Part shown: positions 1-4,554 of the stretch, piece by piece | Layout of the letters: the number at the start of each line of letters is the position of its first letter | How positions within the stretch are numbered: the first letter of the stretch is position 1 | Source of the DNA: Candidatus Bathyarchaeota archaeon | GTDB lineage: Archaea > Thermoproteota > Bathyarchaeia > TCS64 | DNA: 5,573 bases | NCBI GenBank assembly: GCA_016867505.1 | Contig: VGJH01000089.1 | Location: 1 to 5,573, forward strand | Direction: 5' to 3' | Translations under genes and position numbers: made by a program | The notes under the pieces: model-generated | What the model saw: only the letters and a program-made list of their open reading frames with translations | What the model was told of the DNA's origin: nothing | Databases searched by the model: none

Positions 1-1
1 T

Positions 2-88
2 CAGATTGAAACACTGCAGAAAACCGTTCAGGATGAATGGCTAGGTCTACTTGAACTAGATAAAAATGGCAGATTCCAAGGTTACTAA
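2..88 (+). CDS. 3' end of an unidentified protein gene (partial)
   Basis: An open frame enters from the left edge and ends at TAA (86-88), giving the last 28 residues of a protein that finishes in GRFQGY. The tail reads as a polar, probably helical segment (TLQKTVQDEW) followed by a short hydrophobic strand and a basic end. No motif is recognisable and I cannot name the family. The frame could be chance over so short a stretch, but its residue make-up is protein-like and the other two plus-strand frames are broken early. It lies 69 bp before the hsp20 start on the same strand. The TATA-like box between them suggests that hsp20 is transcribed separately. Confidence 0.5.
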   Translation, partial: QIETLQKTVQDEWLGLLELDKNGRFQGY

Positions 89-112
89 TTAAAATAACAT
101 TTTTTACCTGAG

Positions 113-123
113 ATAAATTTAAA
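113..123 (+). promoter_or_regulatory. TATA-like box of hsp20
   Basis: ATAAATTTAAA lies centred near 118. The usual archaeal spacing of about 26 bp puts the transcript start near 144-146, leaving a leader of about 12-14 nt before the ATG at 158 and no Shine-Dalgarno. This is inferred from sequence likeness and spacing only. The whole region is AT-rich, so chance matches are easy. Confidence 0.4.
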
Positions 124-157
124 GATGAATACGGATTAAATTTTATTGAATACACAT

Positions 158-748
158 ATGTCCATATGGGATGACTGGGAGAAAAGGAGAAAGAAACGTG
201 GATCACCCTTCTTTCCTGACATTGATAAAATGATTGAAGATATGGAGAAGGAGATGGCTGATTTCATCAAAGAGATGGAATCAGAGATCCCTGAAGATTT
301 AGCCCATGAAAACACCCTACCAGACGGCTCAATAAAAAAAGAATATGGCCCATTCGTGTATGGATACAGCGTCAAAATTGGGCCAGATGGTAAACCAACA
401 ATCAGAGAATTTGGGAACATGAAACCCGACTTCAGCGGAGAAAGCAAAAAACCACTCAACCTACAAGAAGCAAGAGAACCATTAATAGACATAATCGATG
501 AACCAGACCAACTAAAAATAATTGCAGAACTCCCCGGAGTCGAAAAAGATGAAATCGACCTATTCGTAACACCCAAAAACATTACAATAAACGTCACAAA
601 CCCAGAAAAAAAATATTATAAAGAACTAGAATTCCCGTATGAAGTCGACGAAAACACAGCAGAATCCACATACAAAAACGGAGTACTAGAGACAACTATA
701 AAAAAGAGACAAGAGAAAAACACTGGAAGAATAATAAAAATCCAATAA
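158..748 (+). CDS. hsp20: Small heat-shock protein Hsp20 (alpha-crystallin family)
   Basis: ATP-independent holdase chaperone that binds unfolding proteins in the cytoplasm as a large oligomer. The protein has 196 residues from the ATG at 158. An in-frame TTG at 146 would add four residues, but the start MSIWDDWEKRRKK is typical of archaeal members. The N-terminal third is charged and helical (MIEDMEKEMADFIKEME). It is followed by the block YGPFVYGYSVKIGPDGKP and IREFG (about residues 63-86), which I know from archaeal Hsp20s. The alpha-crystallin domain covers about residues 105-185, with AELPGVEKDEI (about 124-134) and the hallmark NGVL (174-177). The C-terminal IKI (193-195) is the I-x-I motif that docks neighbouring subunits. 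The protein is intact and of normal length for the archaeal long form. From about 420 onward the coding strand becomes strikingly poor in T and rich in A and C, unlike the neighbouring genes. The upstream gene fragment seems unrelated. Confidence 0.95.
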   Translation: MSIWDDWEKRRKKRGSPFFPDIDKMIEDMEKEMADFIKEMESEIPEDLAHENTLPDGSIKKEYGPFVYGYSVKIGPDGKPTIREFGNMKPDFSGESKKPLNLQEAREPLIDIIDEPDQLKIIAELPGVEKDEIDLFVTPKNITINVTNPEKKYYKELEFPYEVDENTAESTYKNGVLETTIKKRQEKNTGRIIKIQ

Positions 749-756
749 ATCAGGAA

Positions 757-767
757 CCTATTTAACC
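757..767 (+). promoter_or_regulatory. TATA-like box of the box C/D sRNA
   Basis: CCTATTTAACC, just after the hsp20 stop, has a TATA-like core (759-765) centred near 762. Adding about 26 bp gives a start at about 788, exactly the first paired base of the sRNA's terminal stem. This supports independent transcription rather than processing from the hsp20 mRNA, although read-through from hsp20 is not excluded. Assigned by spacing and likeness only. Confidence 0.45.
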
Positions 768-787
768 TAAAACAAAATAATATTCTC

Positions 788-846
788 AGCCAATGATGTG
801 AAGGCATTAGAGCGAATACGTGAGCGATCAGAGTTACGCTGAGGCT
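788..846 (+). ncRNA. Box C/D guide sRNA (2'-O-methylation guide)
   Basis: A 59-nt RNA that would assemble with L7Ae, Nop5 and fibrillarin to guide ribose methylation. A terminal stem AGCC (788-791) pairs with GGCU (843-846). Box C is AUGAUGU (793-799) and box D is CUGA (839-842). Bulge A-A-U, tandem G-A pairs (G795-A842, A796-G841), U797-U840 and G798-C839 make a textbook kink-turn. Internal box D' GCGA (812-815) and box C' GUGAGCG (820-826) are separated by four bases and form a second G-A motif (G814-A823, A815-G822) closed by C813-G824 and G812-C825. Both guides are exactly 12 nt: D' guide 800-811 and D guide 827-838, the spacing known for archaeal sRNAs. The D guide complements CGUAACUCUGAU (23S helix 69, predicted target A1913 in E. 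coli numbering). The D' guide complements UCUAAUGCCUUC (predicted target A1938). Structure is seen directly; targets rest on remembered archaeal rRNA sequence. Confidence 0.88.
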
Positions 847-876
847 ATTTAAAGATTGAATTATGAAAAGTTGTAG

Positions 877-893
877 ACTAAAAATTTTTTAGT
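877..893 (+). terminator. Possible T-tract terminator after the sRNA
   Basis: ACTAAAAA (877-884) and TTTTTAGT (886-893) form a perfect palindrome around one T, including a run of six T on the plus strand (885-890). Archaeal termination favours T-tracts, so this could end sRNA or hsp20 read-through transcripts. The mature sRNA end (about 846) would then come from trimming. The arms meet almost directly, so a stable RNA hairpin is unlikely and the T-run is the main argument. Confidence 0.3.
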
Positions 894-953
894 GTACATC
901 TAATTAAACAGATGATTAAAACTTTAGTCGTTTAAAATGGGTTTTTACCATAG

Positions 954-962
954 TTTAAATTT
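954..962 (+). promoter_or_regulatory. TATA-like box of the rhodanese gene
   Basis: TTTAAATTT is centred at 958. About 26 bp downstream gives a start near 984 and a leader of about 6 nt before the ATG at 990. AGGT (983-986) lies only 3 nt before the start codon, too close for a good Shine-Dalgarno. This is an inference from spacing in AT-rich DNA. Confidence 0.4.
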
Positions 963-989
963 GATTATTCCTTCTTAAAACCAGGTTAT

Positions 990-1409
990 ATGGTTGAGTT
1001 GAGAAGAAATCTATACTTAATTATCGTGATAATTCTTCTTTCAATATCTGTATACATATTACAGCTTCAAATTGATAGGGGTAAAGGTTTCCCAACTTAT
1101 GGAGATGTTACGATTCAACAGGCTTATGAACTTATTAAAATGAAGCCTGATCTCGTTATTGTTGATGTCAGATCTAAACAAGAATATGATTCAGGTCACA
1201 TCGAAAAAGCAATACTAATTCCAGTTGATGAGTTTGATAGAAGAGTGGCTGAGTTATCAAAAGACGATGATTTACTTATCTACTGTCGTACAGGTAATAG
1301 AAGCAGTCAAGCTGTAAACATCTTAAAATTAAAGGGGTACACAAGAATCTATCATATGAAAGATGGGATACTTGGCTGGAATCAAGCGGGTTTTCCTTTA
1401 TACACTTAA
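990..1409 (+). CDS. Membrane-anchored single-domain rhodanese (sulfurtransferase)
   Basis: Likely a sulfur-carrying protein that takes sulfane sulfur onto a cysteine as persulfide. The protein has 139 residues. One hydrophobic segment (about residues 7-26, rich in I, L and V) follows arginines R5 and R6, so the rest should face the outside, either as a membrane anchor or behind an uncleaved signal. The rhodanese domain fills residues 38-139. It shows LVIVDVRSKQEYDSGHI (55-71) with D59, R61, E65 and GH, and the active loop CRTGNR (99-104) with catalytic Cys99. GYTRIYHMKDGILGW (116-130) closes the fold. The six-residue loop with a positive end fits sulfur rather than phosphatase (Cdc25-type) chemistry. 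The domain is intact and of normal size. No sulfur-metabolism neighbour is present, so substrate and partner are unknown. The gene appears to be transcribed alone. Confidence 0.9.
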   Translation: MVELRRNLYLIIVIILLSISVYILQLQIDRGKGFPTYGDVTIQQAYELIKMKPDLVIVDVRSKQEYDSGHIEKAILIPVDEFDRRVAELSKDDDLLIYCRTGNRSSQAVNILKLKGYTRIYHMKDGILGWNQAGFPLYT

Positions 1410-1616
1410 TTTTCACACTATAACCAAAGTCTAAAATTTAAGAACATTTCATAGAGTAGCCTTTTCATATGATATAGATTTTTTATATGAATTTTAACTC
1501 ACCAACTTTTATTCATCTATTACTATTTCAAGGAGAAACAGTAATCTTAAAATTCACATACTTTTATCACAATTTTTACTAATAATTTTTGTGTTTTCTC
1601 TAGTAATGCATTTTTT

Positions 1617-1624
1617 GTATAAAT
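1617..1624 (+). promoter_or_regulatory. TATA box of the zinc-binding protein gene
   Basis: GTATAAAT (1617-1624) is the best TATA match in this gap. It overlaps the in-frame ATG at 1623, which therefore cannot be the used start if the box is real. A transcript start near 1647 leaves about 9 nt of leader before the ATG at 1656, similar to the short leaders inferred for hsp20 and the rhodanese gene. Confidence 0.5.
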
Positions 1625-1655
1625 GTTATTATTCTATCTGACTTTTAACTTATCT

Positions 1656-2204
1656 ATGGGTAAATGTGAAGTCTGTGGCAAAAATGCTTTTTTTCAATCG
1701 ACATACCGTTGCTTAATATGCAATACTGAAGCATGCGAAGCATGCTTAATGCCCCTAGTAAAAATTTTTGGTGACATGAAAGAGACGCTTATAACACGTA
1801 AAAGATGGCCATACCGAGGAGAAATTGCCTCAGTATGCTCAGAGAAATGCTACCAAAAATTTAAAAATATTATTACTGAGGAAATTGATAAAACCCCAGA
1901 CTTTAAACCCTCAAACGATAAGATAGCAAAGATCATTGAAGGTAATAAAATACTCAAGCCTTTATTTCAGAAGACTTGGGAGAATTATGAAGCCAGCTTT
2001 ATAGGTAGCTCACATGAAGTGGTAAATCATTTAGATGGTAAAGTCTCGATTCCTAAATATAATATTAAACCACATGAATTAGATGATGAAAAAATAAATA
2101 GACAATATAATAAGTCTCATAAATTAGAAAATATTGATAAACATGGTTCATCTCTCCGATTATTAATAGAATTAATTGATTATAGTAATCAAAAAAATGT
2201 TTGA
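1656..2204 (+). CDS. Eight-cysteine zinc-binding protein, unknown function
   Basis: I do not recognise a named family. The 182-residue protein begins MGKCEVCGK. The frame stays open to an ATG at 1623, but that codon lies in the likely TATA box and would add a hydrophobic stretch that fits poorly before the zinc finger. Eight cysteines are arranged as C4-x2-C7, C19-x2-C22, C27-x2-C30 and C61-x3-C65. This spacing suits two zinc ions in a cross-brace or paired treble-clef fold, loosely resembling FYVE or B-box arrangements. The last pair sits in VCSEKCYQKF, a phrase common in small treble-clef fingers. After residue 70 there are no cysteines. The remainder is polar, lysine- and asparagine-rich, probably helical at first (IAKIIEGNKILKPLF) and then low in obvious structure. 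There is no membrane segment. It may act as a protein- or nucleic-acid-binding adaptor, but nothing nearby indicates a partner. Confidence 0.75.
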   Translation: MGKCEVCGKNAFFQSTYRCLICNTEACEACLMPLVKIFGDMKETLITRKRWPYRGEIASVCSEKCYQKFKNIITEEIDKTPDFKPSNDKIAKIIEGNKILKPLFQKTWENYEASFIGSSHEVVNHLDGKVSIPKYNIKPHELDDEKINRQYNKSHKLENIDKHGSSLRLLIELIDYSNQKNV

Positions 2205-2312
2205 AAACCTACTAACAAATTTATTAATCACAAATTTAATAGCTTCACTTCAATATATTATACATATTCTAAGTAGAAAATACTTATCAGGTTTCATTCC
2301 CCCGATTAAATT

Positions 2313-2368
2313 GGGCGTAGTAAGCCATAGCGACCATGGCAATCGCAACTCACCTTCAAACTACGCCC
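2313..2368. ncRNA. GC-rich hairpin, candidate structured RNA of unknown class
   Basis: A 56-bp island with 31 G+C (55%) in very AT-rich intergenic DNA. GGGCGTAGT (2313-2321) pairs perfectly with ACTACGCCC (2360-2368), enclosing 38 nt. Inside, GCCAT (2324-2328) can pair with ATGGC (2336-2340) around a 7-nt loop, or GCGA (2330-2333) with TCGC (2343-2346); these two exclude each other. The 9-bp basal stem and enclosed length resemble an archaeal single-hairpin H/ACA guide, but neither strand has an ACA directly after the stem (UCA on plus, AAU on minus) and I find no convincing kink-turn. Strand is undetermined. A transposon end or other inverted repeat is also possible. Confidence 0.4.
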
Positions 2369-2430
2369 TCAAAAAACAAAAATACAAGACATCATTAAAA
2401 TTTAATAAAATTAATTTCTTATGAACAATG

Positions 2431-2456
2431 AAAAATGTGGTGACACCACCATTTTT
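2431..2456 (+). terminator. Terminator-like hairpin between convergent genes
   Basis: AAAAAT-GTGGT (2431-2441) pairs with ACCAC-ATTTTT (2445-2449 and 2451-2456), leaving a GAC loop and one bulged C (2450). That is 11 bp ending in a T-run, with further T-runs at 2461-2465 and beyond. It lies between the zinc-finger gene and the convergent tetR, where transcription from both sides should stop. The A/T arms put a U-tract on either strand, so it could work in both directions. The 5' arm also pairs perfectly with a second partner at 2457-2465. Confidence 0.5.
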
Positions 2457-2533
2457 CACATTTTTGGTATATTTTTCCTAAATGCATTATTTTTGAATTA
2501 TTAACAAATTTATAAATTTTAAACAAAAAATCT

Positions 2534-3154
2534 TCAATCAAAATGTTTTTTCACCTCTATCCCCTGAAGAATTGTTTCAAATAATGTTGCCTTCAATTTT
2601 TCCCAGTCATAATCTACACCCATTGTTGCCCAATGTAAGCTTAAGCCATCACCTAAAGCAAAAAGGAGTGCAGCTAATCTATCAGGATCAAAACCATCTC
2701 TAAACTCTCCTCTTTCAATACCTTCTTTAATTAAATTTTCAATAACCTGTTTAGTGATTGAATATCTATCATTTAATTTCCGGATAAGCTTCTCTTTTCT
2801 AGAAGCTTCAATAAAGAACTCTATATTCATTCTTTGAAATTCTTTCGGACGTTTACAAGTTTCAATAGCCGTATCAATAAACATATGCAACTTTTGTTTT
2901 GAGGATGAACCTTTAGGAAGAGCGATATTAATCTGGCTAAGATTTGACTGTATCTTTTTTTCATAAAGTGTTAAAATAAGTTCATCTTTAGAATTAAAGT
3001 GTCCATATATTGCTCCTTTACTCATATTACTTTCTTTAACGATATCATCCATTGAAGTTTCTTTGAATCCTTTATCCATGAATAGTGTTTCAGCTGCATT
3101 TAGGATTCTGTCTTTTACATTATTTTTTTGTTCAACTGATATTTTAGGTGACAT
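2534..3154 (-). CDS. TetR/AcrR-family transcriptional repressor
   Basis: A dimeric DNA-binding repressor released by a small ligand. The protein has 206 residues from the ATG at 3154, the usual TetR length. A TTG at 3160 would add only two residues. The N-terminal helix-turn-helix spans about residues 13-60, with ILNAAETLFMDKGFKETSMD (17-36), then IVKESNMSKGAIYGHFNSKDEL, in which the recognition helix begins near S45 and Y50-HF is typical. The rest is the all-helical ligand and dimer domain, with GEFRDGFDPDRLAALLFALG and LHW near the end. Its ligand cannot be read from sequence. A palindrome (3168-3181) sits inside its own promoter, so autorepression is likely. The divergent M24 peptidase gene starts 128 bp away and may share control. 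The gene ends in TGA, facing the zinc-finger gene across a terminator-like hairpin. TetR repressors are less common in archaea than in bacteria, so past transfer is possible. Confidence 0.93.
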   Translation of the reverse strand: MSPKISVEQKNNVKDRILNAAETLFMDKGFKETSMDDIVKESNMSKGAIYGHFNSKDELILTLYEKKIQSNLSQINIALPKGSSSKQKLHMFIDTAIETCKRPKEFQRMNIEFFIEASRKEKLIRKLNDRYSITKQVIENLIKEGIERGEFRDGFDPDRLAALLFALGDGLSLHWATMGVDYDWEKLKATLFETILQGIEVKKHFD

Positions 3155-3167
3155 AGTCAATATAAAA

Positions 3168-3181
3168 ACCGACTGGTCGGT
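3168..3181. promoter_or_regulatory. TetR operator palindrome
   Basis: ACCGAC-TG-GTCGGT has perfect 6-bp arms and a 2-bp centre. It is a GC-rich island in an AT-rich promoter and its shape is common among TetR-family operators. It lies between the tetR TATA-like box and the predicted tetR start, 14 bp before the ATG at 3154, so a bound dimer would block polymerase. It is about 36 bp upstream of the likely M24 TATA box, so an effect there is possible but less direct. Confidence 0.8.
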
Positions 3182-3182
3182 C

Positions 3183-3191
3183 TATATTAAT
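3183..3191 (-). promoter_or_regulatory. TATA-like box of tetR
   Basis: Read on the minus strand, ATTAATATA is centred near 3187. About 26 bp downstream gives a transcript start at about 3161, leaving a leader of about 7 nt before the ATG at 3154. The operator occupies the space between box and start. Assigned by spacing and likeness. Confidence 0.45.
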
Positions 3192-3217
3192 GTTTTGAAA
3201 TTAAGAAAAGAAATTAG

Positions 3218-3227
3218 TTTTTATATC
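3218..3227 (+). promoter_or_regulatory. TATA-like box of the M24 peptidase gene
   Basis: TTTTTATATC is centred near 3223, giving a start near 3249 and a leader of about 34 nt that contains the Shine-Dalgarno at 3271-3276. A second AT-rich run, TTTAAATTATTAAA (3257-3270), lies too close to the start codon to serve with the usual spacing. Confidence 0.35.
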
Positions 3228-3270
3228 ATTTGACTAAGAAACCTTATGTTTTAATCTTTAAATTATTAAA

Positions 3271-3276
3271 GAGGTG
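3271..3276 (+). promoter_or_regulatory. Shine-Dalgarno site deciding a TTG start
   Basis: GAGGTG is a perfect match to the anti-Shine-Dalgarno of archaeal 16S rRNA and ends 6 nt before TTG at 3283. An in-frame GTG at 3274 lies inside this site and is therefore unlikely to be the start. It is the only strong Shine-Dalgarno seen in the window. Confidence 0.7.
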
Positions 3277-3282
3277 CATAGA

Positions 3283-4554
3283 TTGCCTGATGTTTATTCT
3301 GTTAAACCAAGTGAAAGTACCGAAGATTATAAAAGAAAAATTCTTTCTCTTCGCCAGAGAGGAGACGTTAGAAATAATTGGTTGAAGTATAGACTTGAGA
3401 ATCTTTTACCCAAGTTAATGAAAGAACAAGGTTTAGAAATGTGGCTGGTTATTGCCAGAGAATATAATGAGGACCCAGTAATCCTGAGCCTTTTACCTGA
3501 ACCACAAATGAGTGCTAGGCGTAGAACAATTTTAGTTTATATGATGAAGCAGGATGGAACTCTGGAGAGACTTATCTTGTCACGAACAGGTTTAGGTGAA
3601 TTCTATAAGACTGCATGGAATCCTGATCAAGATGAGCAATATGACTGTTTAGCAAAAATTATTGCTGAACGAGATCCACAAAGTATTGGAATTAATTACG
3701 GTGAAACCTTTGCCTTTGGTGATGGTTTAACACATAGTGAATATATTCAACTCTGTAGAGCTGTTGATGGTAAATATATTAAACGAATGAAAAGTGCTGA
3801 AACCCTCTGTGTTAGATGGCTTGAAACTAGAACCCCGAATGAGTTAGTAATATACCCTAGTATTGTAGAGATAACACACACTGTTGTATCTGAAGCATTC
3901 AGCACTCGTGTAATCCATGCAGGGATAACGACTGTTGACGATTTATCTTGGTGGGTTAGACAAAAGTTCCATGATCTTGGGGTTCAGCCATGGTTCCCGC
4001 CCAGTATTAGTAAACAGTCTGCTGAGCCAAATAAAACAAACATGATAATGCCAGGCGATATGCTTCATTGTGATGTTGGGTTCAATTACCTAGGTTTATG
4101 CACTGATGTTCAACGCCTTGCGTATGTGCTTAAACCTGGTGAAGTTGATGCACCTGAAGGATTGAAAGCTGGGCTAAAAGATGGAAATAGGCTACAGGAT
4201 ATTCATGCTGAAGAGATGGTTGCTGGAAGAGATGGCAATGAAATTCTGAAAAACACTCTTGACAGATCAAAAGCTGAAGGAATTATACCATCAGTATACA
4301 CTCATCCAATTGGAGTACATGGCCATGCAGCAGGTCCCATTATTGGCTTATGGGATAGACAAGGCGGTGTGCCTGGCAGAGGCGACTACAAACTGTATGA
4401 TGATACCTGTTACAGTATCGAGTTGAATGTGAAGAAAGCTGTGCCTGAATGGAATGGAATGATGGTTACCTTTGCTCTCGAAGAAGATGCTGCTTTTACA
4501 CAAGGTAAGCTTCAATGGATAAGTGGAAGGCAAACTAAGTTCTACCTAGTTTAA
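3283..4554 (+). CDS. Family M24 metallopeptidase (Xaa-Pro aminopeptidase/prolidase-like)
   Basis: Probable cytoplasmic two-metal peptidase of the pita-bread fold, 423 residues from the TTG at 3283. The N-terminal half (about residues 30-165) is the creatinase-like domain, with WLKYRLENLLPKLMKEQGLEMWLV. The catalytic half starts near residue 180. All five metal ligands of the family can be placed: D264 in LHCDVG, D275 in CTDVQR (11 residues on, as expected), H341 in THPIGVHGH, E380 in YSIELN and E401 in LEED. H347 or H349 would be the catalytic histidine. The phrases around these ligands differ from classical prolidase and PepQ, for example ELNVKK in place of EPG, so the substrate may not be an Xaa-Pro peptide. 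No signal peptide is seen. It is divergent from tetR across a shared promoter region, and its stop overlaps that of convergent purM. Confidence 0.88.
   Translation: MPDVYSVKPSESTEDYKRKILSLRQRGDVRNNWLKYRLENLLPKLMKEQGLEMWLVIAREYNEDPVILSLLPEPQMSARRRTILVYMMKQDGTLERLILSRTGLGEFYKTAWNPDQDEQYDCLAKIIAERDPQSIGINYGETFAFGDGLTHSEYIQLCRAVDGKYIKRMKSAETLCVRWLETRTPNELVIYPSIVEITHTVVSEAFSTRVIHAGITTVDDLSWWVRQKFHDLGVQPWFPPSISKQSAEPNKTNMIMPGDMLHCDVGFNYLGLCTDVQRLAYVLKPGEVDAPEGLKAGLKDGNRLQDIHAEEMVAGRDGNEILKNTLDRSKAEGIIPSVYTHPIGVHGHAAGPIIGLWDRQGGVPGRGDYKLYDDTCYSIELNVKKAVPEWNGMMVTFALEEDAAFTQGKLQWISGRQTKFYLV

Larger units (their letters stand above)
2205..2533. other. 329-bp gap without a convincing gene
   Basis: This AT-rich stretch separates the zinc-finger gene (plus) from tetR (minus, ending here). 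It holds an isolated GC-rich hairpin (2313-2368) and a terminator-like hairpin with T-runs (2431-2465), both listed separately. A frame at 2197-2424 is open, but its product looks random. A run of six A (2525-2530), read as U on the minus strand just after the tetR stop, could end the tetR transcript. Nothing else is visible. Confidence 0.6.

Noticed and set aside
136..597. Long minus-strand open frame opposite hsp20
   Set aside because: It is serine/isoleucine-rich shadow sequence opposite a well-supported Hsp20 gene, with no recognisable domain.
876..929. GACTAAA and TTTAGTC inverted repeat
   Set aside because: Seven AT-rich base pairs separated by 40 nt are expected by chance in this DNA.
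1463..1491. TCATAT/ATATGA inverted repeat in the gap before the zinc-finger gene
   Set aside because: Short, purely AT-type arms with no linked feature. No CRISPR-like or insertion-sequence pattern is present in this gap.
2313..2368. tRNA reading of the GC-rich hairpin (7-bp acceptor-like stem plus a 5-bp stem with 7-nt loop)
   Set aside because: At 56 nt it is too short. The 7-nt loop lacks U33, and there is no TPsiC-type loop or CCA-proximal pattern.
2287..2395. Minus-strand AATGATGT and CTGA as a second box C/D RNA
   Set aside because: The two boxes are about 100 nt apart with no D'/C' pair and no pairing flanks, far from the compact 55-60 nt layout.
2176..2424. Plus-strand open frame of 82 codons (from TTG at 2176, or ATG at 2197)
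   Set aside because: It overlaps the zinc-finger gene, has no Shine-Dalgarno or TATA-like box, and runs straight through the GC-rich hairpin. The product has no domain and a random-looking composition.
4348..4533. Minus-strand open frame inside the M24 gene
   Set aside because: Short shadow frame opposite the conserved catalytic end of the peptidase.
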